From: Pseudolabrys sp.
Lineage (GTDB): Bacteria > Pseudomonadota > Alphaproteobacteria > Rhizobiales > Xanthobacteraceae
Assembly (NCBI GenBank): GCA_030684935.1
Contig: JAUXXH010000019.1
Location: forward strand, 1-64,000
DNA length: 64,000 bases
Reading direction: 5' to 3'
This document shows positions 27,921 through 36,891 of this stretch, in pieces (the stretch's first letter is position 1; every line of letters begins with the position of its first letter). The notes beneath the pieces are model-generated. The model was not told where the DNA came from. It made no database searches and was given only the letters and a program-made list of their open reading frames with translations. The position numbers and the translations under genes are program-made.

Positions 27921-29102
27921 ATGCGCGCAGAAGATATCCTGGTTCCCGATTCCTCCGGCGTTTGCTGCAAACCGGGCGGCTTTCACATCGATCCGACCCG
28001 GCCGGTGGCGCGGGCGCTGATAACGCACGGTCATTCCGACCATGCGCGCGCCGGCCATGGCGCCGTGCTGGCGACGCAGGAAACGCTCGACATCATGCGG
28101 CTGCGCTATGGCGAGAACTTCGCCGGCGCAACCCAGGCCATCGGCTATGGCGAGTCGCTCGATATCGGCGGCGTGCGCGTCAGCTTCCATCCGGCCGGAC
28201 ATGTGCTCGGCTCGGCGCAGATCAAGGTCGAGGCTAAAGGCCTGCGCATCGTCGCCGCCGGCGACTACAAGGATGCCGCCGACCCGACCTGCGCGCCGTT
28301 CGAAACGGTCGCCTGCGATGTGTTCATCACCGAGGCGACCTTCGGCCTGCCGGTGTTCCGCCATCCCGACGCGCAAGATGAAGTCGCCAAGCTGCTGCAC
28401 TCGGTGGCGCTGTTCCCCGAGCGTGCGCATCTGGTCGGTGCCTACTCGCTCGGCAAGGCGCAGCGCGTCATCGCGCTGCTGCGCGCCGCCGGTTACGACA
28501 AGACCATCTATCTTCACGGCGCGATGGAGAAGATCACCGCCTATTACCAGAGCCGCGGCATCGGCCTCGGCCCGGTCGAACTGGTGCGTGCGGCCAAGAA
28601 GGCGGAGTTGGCCGGCACCATCACGCTGTCGCCGCCGAGCGCGATCGGCGATCTGTGGTCGCGGCACTTTCCCGATCCCGTGGCGGCGTTTGCCTCCGGC
28701 TGGATGCGGGTACGCGCCCGCGCCCGCCAGCGCGGTGTCACGCTGCCGCTGGTGATCTCCGACCACGCCGACTGGGACGGCCTCACCGCGACCATCGCCG
28801 CCACCGGCGCCTCGGAAATCTGGGTGACGCATGGCCAGGAGGATGCACTGGTGCACTGGTGCCGGGCGCGCGGGCTGAAGGCGCGTCCGCTCGACATTGT
28901 CGGTTATGGCGACGAGGACGAATCGGAAAGCCCGGCGCCGGCAGAGGACACCGCCCCTATTCCCTCCCCCCTTGAGGGGGAGGGTCAGGGAGGGGGGTAT
29001 GACGCACGCTCCAGCCTCGCGAATTCACCCCCCACCCGACCGCCTGCGGCGGTCGACCTCCCCCGCAAGGGGAGAGGTAAGAAGGGTGGCGGCAAGACAT
29101 GA
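27921..29102 (+). CDS. Ligase-associated DNA damage response exonuclease (MBL fold)
   Basis: A 393-residue metallo-beta-lactamase/beta-CASP-like nuclease. The metal motif is LITHGHSDHARAG, with further ligand motifs PAGHVLGSAQI, VAAGDYKD and the C-terminal VISDHADWDG and VTHGQEDA. The enzyme belongs to the Lhr/ligase repair cluster. Residues from about 347 to the end are encoded by a family II repeat (IPSPLEGEGQGGGY, VDLPRKGRGKKGG) and are likely a disordered tail. The stop overlaps the ligase ATG (ATGA), so the repeat was tolerated without losing coupling. The ATG at 27921 has only a weak Shine-Dalgarno. Confidence 0.92.
   Translation: MRAEDILVPDSSGVCCKPGGFHIDPTRPVARALITHGHSDHARAGHGAVLATQETLDIMRLRYGENFAGATQAIGYGESLDIGGVRVSFHPAGHVLGSAQIKVEAKGLRIVAAGDYKDAADPTCAPFETVACDVFITEATFGLPVFRHPDAQDEVAKLLHSVALFPERAHLVGAYSLGKAQRVIALLRAAGYDKTIYLHGAMEKITAYYQSRGIGLGPVELVRAAKKAELAGTITLSPPSAIGDLWSRHFPDPVAAFASGWMRVRARARQRGVTLPLVISDHADWDGLTATIAATGASEIWVTHGQEDALVHWCRARGLKARPLDIVGYGDEDESESPAPAEDTAPIPSPLEGEGQGGGYDARSSLANSPPTRPPAAVDLPRKGRGKKGGGKT
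28961..29080 (+). repeat. Dispersed palindromic repeat, family II (copy C, 3' end of exonuclease gene)
   Basis: It starts tccctcccccc-ttga-gggggaggg, has the stem gaccgcc-tgc-ggcggtc and ends ctcccccgcaaggggagag. It lies in the same orientation relative to transcription as copies A and B and is read in the same frame as copy A. Confidence 0.85.
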
Positions 29103-30787
29103 ACCGCTTCGCCGAACTGCTCGACCGCCTCGCCTACGAGCCGGCGCGCAACAACAAGCTTCGGCTGATCGCCGACTATCTGCGCCACACCGCCGATCCC
29201 GAGCGCGGCTGGGCCCTGGCGGCGCTGACCGGCGCGCTGACCTTCAAGCACGCCAAAGGCGGCATGATCCGCGCGCTGATTGCCGAGCGCACCGACCCCG
29301 TGCTGTTCGCGCTCTCTTACGACTATGTCGGCGACCTGTCGGAGACGGTGGCGCTGATGTGGCCGCCCGATCCTGCGCACCGGCCGAATGCCGCGCCGAC
29401 TTTGACCGACGTCGTCGAAACCCTCTCGACCCTCGGCAAGGCGCAGATGCCGGCGCAGATCGCGCGCTGGCTCGACGGGCTCGACGAGACCGGCCGCTGG
29501 GCGCTGCTCAAGCTGGTCACCGGCAGCCTGCGCATCGGCGTCTCCGCACGTCTGGCCAAGACGGCGGCGGCGGCGCTCGGCGACAAGGCGCCCGACGAGA
29601 TCGAACTGGTATGGCCCGGCCTCGCCCCGCCCTACGCCGAGCTGTTCGCCTGGCTGGAAGGCCGTGCCGAGCGGCCGCTCAACACCGATCCGGCGCCGTT
29701 CCGGCCGGCGATGCTGGCGCATGCGGTCGACGAGGCCGACATGGCGACGCTCGATCCCGCCGACTTCATGGCCGAATGGAAATGGGACGGCATCCGCATC
29801 CAGGCGGTCAGCGGCCTCGATGCCGACGGCAAGGCCGTGGCGCGGCTTTACTCGCGCACCGGCGAGGACATCTCGAAGAGCTTTCCCGAACTGCTGACGG
29901 CGCTGCGCCGCCCCGGCGCGATCGACGGCGAATTGCTGATCCTGCGTGCCAGCCGCGTGCAGTCGTTCAACGTTCTGCAGCAGCGGCTGAACCGTAAGGC
30001 GGTGACGCCGAAGCTGTTGGCGGAGTTTCCGGCGCATCTGCGGGCCTACGATCTGCTGGCCGAAGACGGCGACGATCTGCGCACTTTGCCCTTCGTCGAC
30101 CGCCGCGCCCGGCTTGAACGCTTCGTCGCGCAACTCGACGATCCGCGCATCGACCTGTCCCCGCTGGTGCCGTTCGCTTCCTGGCCGGAACTGACCGCGG
30201 CCCGCGCCGATCCGGCGACCGCCGGCGCGGGCGCCGACGCCGCCGCGGTCGAAGGCGTCATGCTCAAGCGCCGCGACGCGGCTTACGTGCCGGGCCGGCC
30301 CAAAGGCCCGTGGTGGAAATGGAAGCGCGACCCAATGATGGTCGATGCGGTGCTGATGTATGCGCAGCGCGGCCACGGCAAACGCTCGTCGTATTATTCC
30401 GACTACACCTTCGGCGTCTGGAGCACAGGCGAGGCCGGCGACGAACTGGTGCCGGTCGGCAAGGCCTATTTCGGCTTCACCGACGAGGAGCTGATCCAGA
30501 TCGATCGCTTCGTGCGCCGCCACACCGTGAACAAGTTCGGCCCGGTGCGCGAGGTCGCCCACGAGGCGGCGCTCGGACTGGTGCTGGAGGTCGCCTTCGA
30601 GGGGCTTCAGCGCTCGACCCGCCACAAATCCGGCATCGCCATGCGCTTTCCCCGCATCAGCCGGCTGCGCTGGGACAAGCCGCCGGGCGAGGCCGATCGG
30701 CTGGAAACCCTGGAAAAAATGCTGGCCCGGGACGCCATCGATCCGGCGCCGGTACCGTCATCCCGAACGTCGACGGAGATCGCTTGA
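29099..30787 (+). CDS. Cisplatin damage response ATP-dependent DNA ligase
   Basis: A 562-residue ATP-dependent ligase that seals nicks through a ligase-AMP intermediate. The adenylated lysine is K228 in AEWKWDGIRIQ (motif I), followed by YSRTGEDISKSFPEL, AIDGELLIL (III), EGVMLKRRDAAYVPGR (IV) and GPWWKWKRDP (V). An all-helical DNA-binding domain precedes the catalytic core and an OB domain follows. It is the last gene of the plus-strand arm of the repair cluster; the family is the one named for cisplatin damage response. The start overlaps the exonuclease stop by 4 bp. Confidence 0.95.
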   Translation: MNRFAELLDRLAYEPARNNKLRLIADYLRHTADPERGWALAALTGALTFKHAKGGMIRALIAERTDPVLFALSYDYVGDLSETVALMWPPDPAHRPNAAPTLTDVVETLSTLGKAQMPAQIARWLDGLDETGRWALLKLVTGSLRIGVSARLAKTAAAALGDKAPDEIELVWPGLAPPYAELFAWLEGRAERPLNTDPAPFRPAMLAHAVDEADMATLDPADFMAEWKWDGIRIQAVSGLDADGKAVARLYSRTGEDISKSFPELLTALRRPGAIDGELLILRASRVQSFNVLQQRLNRKAVTPKLLAEFPAHLRAYDLLAEDGDDLRTLPFVDRRARLERFVAQLDDPRIDLSPLVPFASWPELTAARADPATAGAGADAAAVEGVMLKRRDAAYVPGRPKGPWWKWKRDPMMVDAVLMYAQRGHGKRSSYYSDYTFGVWSTGEAGDELVPVGKAYFGFTDEELIQIDRFVRRHTVNKFGPVREVAHEAALGLVLEVAFEGLQRSTRHKSGIAMRFPRISRLRWDKPPGEADRLETLEKMLARDAIDPAPVPSSRTSTEIA

Positions 30788-30816
30788 CCGCCTTGACCTC
30801 TTTGCCTCAGGTACAC

Positions 30817-31128
30817 ATGACAAACGACATCGACCGGACGGAGCGACCCGTGGCCACCAACAACACCGTCAACCGCTTTTTCGGCGGCTCGCCGCTGGCG
30901 GTGATCGCGCGCCTGTTTCTGGTGTCGATTCTGGTCGGCGTGATCCTGCACGCGCTCGGTCTCAACCCGTTCGACATCTTCTACAGCCTGGAGCGGCTGC
31001 TGATGTCGATCTGGCACATGGGCTTCGACGCCTTCCACTGGCTGTGGCGCTACTTCCTGCTCGGCGCAGTGATCGTCATTCCGATCTGGCTGCTGATGCG
31101 GCTGGTGAACGCACCAAGGGGCAAGTAG
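30817..31128 (+). CDS. DUF6460 small membrane protein
   Basis: A 103-residue protein with a hydrophilic N-terminus and two membrane segments (SPLAVIARLFLVSILVGVIL and YFLLGAVIVIPIWLLMRLV) linked by an amphipathic aromatic stretch (IWHMGFDAFHWLWR). I recognise the alphaproteobacterial DUF6460 family, function unknown. CAGGT lies upstream of the ATG at 30817. It begins 29 bp after the ligase stop and may share its transcript; it converges on pyrD. Confidence 0.8.
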   Translation: MTNDIDRTERPVATNNTVNRFFGGSPLAVIARLFLVSILVGVILHALGLNPFDIFYSLERLLMSIWHMGFDAFHWLWRYFLLGAVIVIPIWLLMRLVNAPRGK

Positions 31129-31146
31129 CTCGCGTTCCGAGAGAGA

Positions 31147-32241
31147 CTACGTCGGCCACGGCTCCGCCGTGATGTCGGCGGCGTCGGTGCCGACCATCGA
31201 GGCTAGCGTGTCGCGGCGGCCGCGCTGCACCGCCGCGCTGAGGTCAGCCTTGATCTCCGACACCAGCCCGATGCCGCGATAGACCAGCGCCGAATAAAGC
31301 TGCAGCAGCGTGGCGCCGGCCTTGATTTTGGCGATGGCGGTGGCGCCGGAGTCGATGCCGCCGGCGCCGATCAGCGGAAACGCGCTCTCGGCGCGCACAA
31401 AGGTTTCCGCCAGCATCCGTGTCGAGAGCTTGAACAGCGGCTTGCCGGACAGGCCGCCCGCCTGCTTGGCGGTGTCGCGGTCACGCAGCGACGGCGGCCG
31501 CGAGATGGTGGTGTTGCCAACGATCATGCCGTCGACGCGGTGCTTGCGGGCGATGCCGACGACATCGTCGAGGTCGTTGAGTGTCAGATCGGGCGCAATC
31601 TTCAGCAGCACCGGCGTCGGCCCGGCGCGCGGGCGCACCCGTTCGCGCGCGTCGATCACCCGCGCCAGCAGTTCGTCGAGCGCCGAGGCCTGCTGCAGGT
31701 CGCGCAGGCCCGGCGTGTTGGGCGACGACACGTTGACGGTGAAATAGCTGGCGACCGGCGCGAAGGTCTCGATCAGCCTGACATAGTCTTCGGTGCGGTC
31801 GGCCGAATCCTTGTTGGCGCCGATGTTGACGCCGACGATGCCGCCCGCCTCGGCGCGCGACGCCAGCCGCGCCAGCACCACCGGGGCACCGTCGCCGTTG
31901 AAACCGAGCCGGTTGATCACGCCGCCGTCGGCGGCCAGCCGGAAGACACGCGGCCGCGGGTTGCCGGCCTGGGGCCGCGGCGTGACCGTGCCGACCTCGA
32001 CAAAACCGAAGCCGAGCCGCAGCAGCGCGTCAGGGGCCTGGGCATTCTTGTCAAAACCGGCGGCGAGGCCGACCGGGTTGGGAAAATTGAGGCCGAAAGC
32101 ACGGACGCCGAGTTCGCCGACGTCGGTCGTGGCTTGCGGCAACGGCATGAACCGCAAGGCTCTGATGGCAAGGTTGTGCGCGTCCTCGGGGTCGAGGAAC
32201 CGCAATAGCGGGCGAGACAGGCTCTCGAACAGTCCAAGCAC
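31147..32241 (-). CDS. pyrD: Dihydroorotate dehydrogenase (quinone), class 2
   Basis: A 364-residue FMN enzyme of pyrimidine synthesis that oxidises dihydroorotate to orotate with quinone as acceptor at the inner membrane. The N-terminal extension LFESLSRPLLRFLDPEDAHN is the quinone-binding helix pair of class 2. NPVGLAAGFDKNAQ and the catalytic-serine segment NVSSPNTPGLRDL are present, as is the FMN phosphate loop IGAGGIDSG. The start is a GTG preceded by GGAG. It is divergent from the LexA-like gene. Confidence 0.96.
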   Translation of the reverse strand: MLGLFESLSRPLLRFLDPEDAHNLAIRALRFMPLPQATTDVGELGVRAFGLNFPNPVGLAAGFDKNAQAPDALLRLGFGFVEVGTVTPRPQAGNPRPRVFRLAADGGVINRLGFNGDGAPVVLARLASRAEAGGIVGVNIGANKDSADRTEDYVRLIETFAPVASYFTVNVSSPNTPGLRDLQQASALDELLARVIDARERVRPRAGPTPVLLKIAPDLTLNDLDDVVGIARKHRVDGMIVGNTTISRPPSLRDRDTAKQAGGLSGKPLFKLSTRMLAETFVRAESAFPLIGAGGIDSGATAIAKIKAGATLLQLYSALVYRGIGLVSEIKADLSAAVQRGRRDTLASMVGTDAADITAEPWPT

Positions 32242-32414
32242 GAATGGGGCTCCGGCGGCCTGCGGACGGCCTGCTGCTTCGACCCTAGCGGCGCGGCGAC
32301 GGATTATTCAAGGCTCAACGAAGGAAACAGTTGCAATGGGGGGGCGACTCAAGGGTATCATTCCTAACGGTGGATATCAGTCTCAAAACGGCGCCCGGCG
32401 CCGCGGAGAAGCCC

Positions 32415-33044
32415 ATGCTGACACATAGCCAGATCTGGAATGCCATTGACCGGCTCGCGGCCCGCTCGGGACTGACGGCCTCCGGCCTCGCCAAGAAGGC
32501 CGGCCTGGATCCCACCACCTTCAACAAATCCAAACGCATCACGCCGGAAGGCCGGCCGCGCTGGCCGTCCACCGAATCGGTGGCCAAGTCGCTGGCGGCC
32601 ACCGGCACGAAGGTCGAGATCTTCGTCGGTCTGATCGGCGACGGCGCCAAGCCCTCGCTTTCCAGCGTGCCGCTGATCGGGCTCGCCGAAGCCGGCGCCG
32701 GCGGCTTCTTCGACGACGGCGGCTTCCCGGTCGGCAAGGGTTGGGAGGATGTCCCCTTCCCCTCCGTCTCCGACGAACACGCCTATGCGCTGGAGATTTC
32801 CGGCGACTCGATGAAGCCGGCCTATCGCGACGGCGATGTGATTATCGTCTCGCCGGGCACGCCGGTGCGCAAAGGCGACCGGGTGGTGGTTAAAACCAGG
32901 AACGAAGAAGTCATGGTCAAGGAGCTGAAGCGCAAATCGACCAAGCACATCGAGCTGAAATCGCTGAATTCCGAACACCGCGACCGCACCATTCAGATGT
33001 CGGACGTGCTGTGGATCGCCCGCATCGTCTGGGCCAGCCAGTAG
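32415..33044 (+). CDS. S24-type (LexA/CI-like) transcriptional repressor
   Basis: A 209-residue repressor with an N-terminal helix-turn-helix region (SQIWNAIDRLAARSGLTASG) and a C-terminal S24 self-cleaving domain. Catalytic serine S132 is in ISGDSMKPAYRDGD and lysine K169 in EEVMVKELKRK; the 37-residue spacing equals that in LexA. A cleavage site of the Ala-Gly type is available in AEAGAGG (residues 91-97). GGAGAAG precedes the ATG at 32415. Phage-repressor-like, but no prophage genes are nearby, so it is more likely a chromosomal damage- or stress-responsive regulator. Confidence 0.88.
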   Translation: MLTHSQIWNAIDRLAARSGLTASGLAKKAGLDPTTFNKSKRITPEGRPRWPSTESVAKSLAATGTKVEIFVGLIGDGAKPSLSSVPLIGLAEAGAGGFFDDGGFPVGKGWEDVPFPSVSDEHAYALEISGDSMKPAYRDGDVIIVSPGTPVRKGDRVVVKTRNEEVMVKELKRKSTKHIELKSLNSEHRDRTIQMSDVLWIARIVWASQ

Positions 33045-33092
33045 GCACAAAAAATTAACCGGCATCCGGCTGCCGCCTGTCCCCGGCCCGGC

Positions 33093-33121
33093 GGTTTGCT
33101 ATGATGGATACGCGGCAAACC
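33093..33121 (+). promoter_or_regulatory. Candidate promoter/operator: inverted repeat around a TATGAT box
   Basis: GGTTTGC (33093-33099) and GCAAACC (33115-33121) form a perfect 7-bp inverted repeat. A good -10 hexamer, TATGAT, starts at the base immediately after the left arm (33100). No clear -35 is visible. A regulator bound here would block transcription of the carbonic-anhydrase-like gene that starts 26 bp downstream. Confidence 0.4.
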
Positions 33122-33147
33122 CAAAATATTGCAGGGAGCCATCCATC

Positions 33148-33705
33148 ATGACAAACGAGAATACCGGTCCGCTCGCCTGCGCGTGTTGCGGCGACATGTT
33201 GCGCACGCGCTTTGACAGGCGGCGCTTCCTTCACCTCGGTGCCGGCGCGGGACTGATCGCGGCCTTCCCGTCGCTCGCGCTCAGCGCCGAAGGAAACTAC
33301 GAAGCGATGCTGCTCAGTTGCATCGATCCACGATTTCCGCTGCCGACGCTTGAGTACATGCGGGGCCGCGGCATGATCGGCAAATACAGTCAGTTCTCGA
33401 TCGCAGGCGCCACCATCGGCGTGGTCGCGCCGGCGTTCAAGGATTGGTCGCCGGCGTTCTGGGACAACCTCGCAGCGTCAATCCAGCTGCACCACATTCC
33501 GAAAGTGGTCGCCTTGAACCACCGCGACTGCGGCGCGGCCAAGATCGCCTTTGGCGCCGACGCGGTCGCCAATGCGCAGGCCGAGACCGAGACACACAAG
33601 GCGTCCCTGATGCAATTTCGTCAGCAGGTGGCGCAGCGCCAGCCCAAGCTCCAGGTCGAGACCGGCCTGATGGCGCTCGATGGCACAGTGGAAGTGTTCT
33701 CATAG
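33148..33705 (+). CDS. Tat-exported beta-carbonic-anhydrase-like protein
   Basis: A 185-residue protein with a twin-arginine signal (DRRRFLHLGAGAGLIAAF, residues 23-40) and the zinc-site pattern of beta-carbonic anhydrases: SCIDPRF with C58, D60 and R62, then LNHRDCGAAK with H125 and C128. Reversible CO2 hydration in the periplasm is therefore possible, though the protein is divergent and could be only a zinc-binding relative. Odd features are a CACC cluster (residues 11-14) ahead of the twin arginines and a signal peptide that starts late. GGGAG precedes the ATG. A family II repeat follows the stop codon. Confidence 0.75.
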   Translation: MTNENTGPLACACCGDMLRTRFDRRRFLHLGAGAGLIAAFPSLALSAEGNYEAMLLSCIDPRFPLPTLEYMRGRGMIGKYSQFSIAGATIGVVAPAFKDWSPAFWDNLAASIQLHHIPKVVALNHRDCGAAKIAFGADAVANAQAETETHKASLMQFRQQVAQRQPKLQVETGLMALDGTVEVFS

Positions 33706-33714
33706 CTCGTCTTA

Positions 33715-33840
33715 TCCCTCCCCTGAAAGGGGAGGGTGGCCGCGAGCGAAGCGAGCGGTCGGGTGGGGTCTGGTGTCCGACCGAACGCGGTCCCCACCCG
33801 GTCGGCTTCGCCGACCACCCTCCCCGCAAGCGGGGAGGGA
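33715..33840. repeat. Dispersed palindromic repeat, family II (copy D, intergenic)
   Basis: Starts tccctccccTGAAaggggaggg and ends ccctccccGCAAgcggggaggga, with additional stems gaccgctcgcttcgctcgcg-like (33740s) and ggtcggc-ttc-gccgacc. It ends exactly at the TAA stop codon of the lysyl-tRNA synthetase gene and separates two convergent genes, so it may double as a terminator hairpin. Confidence 0.85.
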
Positions 33841-35475
33841 TTAAGCGCTCCTCGCCAGCGCGCCGTCGATCATGTCGACGGTGTTCTGCAAGCCGTAGAC
33901 CGCGACAAAGGAGCCGAAGCGCGGGCCCTTCTCCTGGCCGAGCAGCACCTGGTACAGCATGTTGAACCAGTCGAGCGAGACGCCCGGCTTGCCGTCCTTG
34001 GCCTTCTTCTTCTCGTCGAGGAACGGCTCGCGGCGGCCGATCTCGTAGACCACGTCCTGGATCGCCTCCGCCGTCGATTCCGCCGGCAATTGCGTCAGCG
34101 CATCGCGCAGATCGGTCAGCGCCGCGCGCTCGGCGTCGGATGGCTGCCGGAAACGCTTGGTCGGCATCACGAAATCGCGGAAGTAATGGATGGCGTATTC
34201 GACCTGGGCGTTGAGCTTCGGATGCGTCTGCGGCGTCACGCCGGGGCGGTAGCGGCCGATGAAGCCCCACAGCGTCTCGGCGTTCTCCGCGTTCGACGAC
34301 GACACCAGCGTCAGCAGCATCGAGAACGTCACCGGCATTTCGACTTGCGGCGGCGCGCCGGAGTGAATGTGCCAGACCGGGTTCGACAGCTGCTGCCTGC
34401 CGTCCTGCCGCTTGTAGCCGTCGAGATGCTGCTGGTACTCGTCGACGGTGCGCGGGATGACGTCGAAGTACAATCGCTTGGCCGCCTTCGGCTCGCGGTA
34501 CATGAACAGCGACAGGCTCTCCGGTGAGGCATAGCGCAGCCATTCGTCGATGGTCAGGCCGTTGCCCTTGGACTTGGAAATCTTCTGGCCGTTCTCGTCG
34601 AGGAACAGCTCGTAATTGAAGCCTTCCGGCGCGGTGCCGCCGAGCGCACGGCAGATCTCGCCCGACAGCTTGACCGAATCGATCAGGTCCTTGCCGGCCA
34701 TTTCGTAATCGACGCCGAGCGCCACCCAGCGCATCGCCCAGTCCGGCTTCCATTGCAGCTTGCAGCGGCCGCCGGTGACCGGCACCGTGAAACGCTCCTG
34801 CGTCTCCGGCTCTTCATAGGTAATGGTGCCGCGCTTGGCGTCATGCGCCAGGATCGGCACCTGCAGCACCACGCCGCTGCGCAGATCGATCGGCAGAAAC
34901 GGCGAATAGGTCGCGGCGCGCTCTTCGCGCAAGCTGGGCAACATGATCGCCATTACCTTGTCGAGCCGCTCCAGCACCGTGAGCAGCGCCGCGTCGAAGC
35001 GGCCGGACTTGTAGCAGTCGGTCGACGACATGAATTCGTAGTCGAAACCGAAATGATCGAGGAACGCGCGCAACCGCGCATTGTTGTGTTCGCCGAAACT
35101 CGGATGGGTGCCGAACGGGTCGGGCACCTTGGTCAGCGGCTTGCCAAGATGCTGCGACAGCATCTCCTTGTTCGGAACGTTGTCCGGCACCTTGCGCAGG
35201 CCGTCCATGTCGTCCGAGAAGGCAATCAGGCGCGTCTTGATCTTGTCGCCGGTCAGCACGCGGAAGGCGTGGCGCACCATGGTGGTGCGCGCCACCTCGC
35301 CGAAGGTACCGATATGCGGCAGGCCGGACGGGCCGTAGCCGGTCTCGAAGATCACCTCGTCCTTGGGGTGCTTCTTCAGCCGGGCGACGATCTTGCGCGC
35401 TTCCTCGAACGGCCAGGCATTTGACTGCTCGGCAAGTGAGCGCAGATCCGGCACGCTTTCAGGGGGCATCGACAT
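33841..35475 (-). CDS. lysK: Lysyl-tRNA synthetase, class I
   Basis: A 544-residue class I LysRS, the form found in many alphaproteobacteria and archaea instead of the class II enzyme. The HIGH signature is [12 protein letters not shown] and KMSKS is [10 protein letters not shown]; the C-terminal helical anticodon-binding part follows. It charges tRNA-Lys in the cytoplasm. The ATG at 35475 (CGGAG upstream) gives [17 protein letters not shown]; a longer open frame to 35670 is not supported. The stop codon abuts a palindromic repeat. Confidence 0.95.
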   Translation of the reverse strand: MSMPPESVPDLRSLAEQSNAWPFEEARKIVARLKKHPKDEVIFETGYGPSGLPHIGTFGEVARTTMVRHAFRVLTGDKIKTRLIAFSDDMDGLRKVPDNVPNKEMLSQHLGKPLTKVPDPFGTHPSFGEHNNARLRAFLDHFGFDYEFMSSTDCYKSGRFDAALLTVLERLDKVMAIMLPSLREERAATYSPFLPIDLRSGVVLQVPILAHDAKRGTITYEEPETQERFTVPVTGGRCKLQWKPDWAMRWVALGVDYEMAGKDLIDSVKLSGEICRALGGTAPEGFNYELFLDENGQKISKSKGNGLTIDEWLRYASPESLSLFMYREPKAAKRLYFDVIPRTVDEYQQHLDGYKRQDGRQQLSNPVWHIHSGAPPQVEMPVTFSMLLTLVSSSNAENAETLWGFIGRYRPGVTPQTHPKLNAQVEYAIHYFRDFVMPTKRFRQPSDAERAALTDLRDALTQLPAESTAEAIQDVVYEIGRREPFLDEKKKAKDGKPGVSLDWFNMLYQVLLGQEKGPRFGSFVAVYGLQNTVDMIDGALARSA

Positions 35476-35554
35476 CGTCAGACTCCGGGCGCACACATAA
35501 GGAAAGCGCCCCACCCCGTCAAATCGACCGACTATTCGAAGGAACTGCGAGCCC

Positions 35555-36811
35555 GTGTCCGATTCACCCGATATCCGCCTGCCCGCCGCCCGCACGGTGG
35601 CCGTGATCGGCGGCGGCCCGGCCGGCCTGATGGCCGCGGAGGTGCTGGCGCGGGCCGGCGCGACGGTCACGGTCTACGACCGGATGCCCTCGCTCGGCCG
35701 CAAGTTTCTCCTCGCCGGCCGCGGCGGCCTCAACCTCACCCACAGCGAAGACCTCAAGCAGTTTCTCGGCCGTTACGGCGAGGACATCGATCCGAAGCTG
35801 CGCGCCGCGATCGAGGCCTATCCGCCGCAGGCCTTGCGCGCCTGGAGCGACAGCCTCGGCCAGGAGACGTTCATCGGCTCCAGCGGCCGGGTGTTTCCGG
35901 TCGCGCTGAAGACGTCGCCGCTGCTGCGCACCTGGCTGCTGCGGCTCGGCAACCTCGGCGTCACCGTCAAGCTGCGGCACCGCTGGGACGGCTGGGACGA
36001 CGAAGGCCGGCTGCGCTTTGTCACGGCCGAGGGCGAGCAATTCGTCGCGCCGGACGCGACCGTGCTGGCGCTCGGCGGCGCCAGCTGGCCGCGGCTCGGC
36101 TCCGACGGAAGCTGGGTCGAAACGCTGGCCGTGCAAGGCGTGAACGTGACGCCGCTGCAGCCGGCCAATTGCGGCTTCACCGCCGCATGGTCCGAGGTGT
36201 TCCGGAAATTCGAGGGCCAGCCACTGAAACGCATTGCCGTCACGCTGGCCGGCCGCAGCGTGCGCGGCGAAGCGGTCGTCACCCGCGACGGTCTGGAGGG
36301 CGGCGCCATCTATGCGCTGTCGTCACCGATCCGCGACGTCATCGCGCGAAACGGCAAGGCGACGATCATGGTCGATCTGCTGCCGGACGTGAGCGCCGCC
36401 AAATTGCGCGAACGCCTGTCCGGCCCACGCGGCAAGCAGTCGCTGTCCAACTTTCTGCGCAAGGCGACCCACCTGTCGCCGGTGGCGCTCGGGCTGGTGC
36501 GCGAGGCCGCCTTGCCGGCGGGTCGCTCGCTGCCGGCCATGGACGCCAAGGAGCTTGCCGCATTGATCAAGGCGGTGCCGGTCACGCTCACGGGCGTGCA
36601 GCCTATCGCCACCGCGATCTCGACCGCCGGCGGCGTCAGCTTCGGCGACCTCGACGCGCGCTTCATGCTGAAGCGCCGGCCGGGATTGTTCATAGCCGGC
36701 GAAATGCTCGACTGGGACGCGCCGACCGGCGGCTACCTGCTGCAGGCCTCGTTCGCCACCGGCGCCGCCGCCGGCCGGGGTGCTGCGGCCTGGCTGTCGA
36801 AAAAGCATTAG
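35555..36811 (+). CDS. TIGR03862 family flavoprotein (HI0933-like FAD oxidoreductase)
   Basis: A 418-residue FAD-binding protein with the dinucleotide motif [20 protein letters not shown] near the N-terminus, the flavin-contacting segment [18 protein letters not shown] and the C-terminal [19 protein letters not shown]. This is the HI0933-like family, TIGR03862 branch; substrate unknown. The start is a GTG with GAAGGAA upstream. Divergent from lysK. Confidence 0.88.
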   Translation: MSDSPDIRLPAARTVAVIGGGPAGLMAAEVLARAGATVTVYDRMPSLGRKFLLAGRGGLNLTHSEDLKQFLGRYGEDIDPKLRAAIEAYPPQALRAWSDSLGQETFIGSSGRVFPVALKTSPLLRTWLLRLGNLGVTVKLRHRWDGWDDEGRLRFVTAEGEQFVAPDATVLALGGASWPRLGSDGSWVETLAVQGVNVTPLQPANCGFTAAWSEVFRKFEGQPLKRIAVTLAGRSVRGEAVVTRDGLEGGAIYALSSPIRDVIARNGKATIMVDLLPDVSAAKLRERLSGPRGKQSLSNFLRKATHLSPVALGLVREAALPAGRSLPAMDAKELAALIKAVPVTLTGVQPIATAISTAGGVSFGDLDARFMLKRRPGLFIAGEMLDWDAPTGGYLLQASFATGAAAGRGAAAWLSKKH

Positions 36812-36814
36812 CCG

Positions 36815-36852
36815 AAAACAAAGAAGGGCCACCCGCGCGGGGCAGCCCTTCC
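36815..36852 (-). terminator. Rho-independent terminator of the small-ORF transcript
   Basis: Read on minus, GAAGGGC pairs with GCCCTTC around a GC-rich inner stem containing CCCGCGCGGG, followed directly by TTTGTTTT. This is a strong intrinsic terminator for minus-strand transcription. It starts just past the stop codon of the convergent flavoprotein gene. Confidence 0.8.
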
Positions 36853-36891
36853 ATTGTCGAACCGCAGTCCGTTGACCGGACGCTTGTGGCG

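Noticed and set aside
25059..33840. Recurring ctccccc...gggggag elements as a possible CRISPR array
   Set aside because: Copies are kilobases apart, have internal hairpins and no regular spacers; they are dispersed palindromic repeats.
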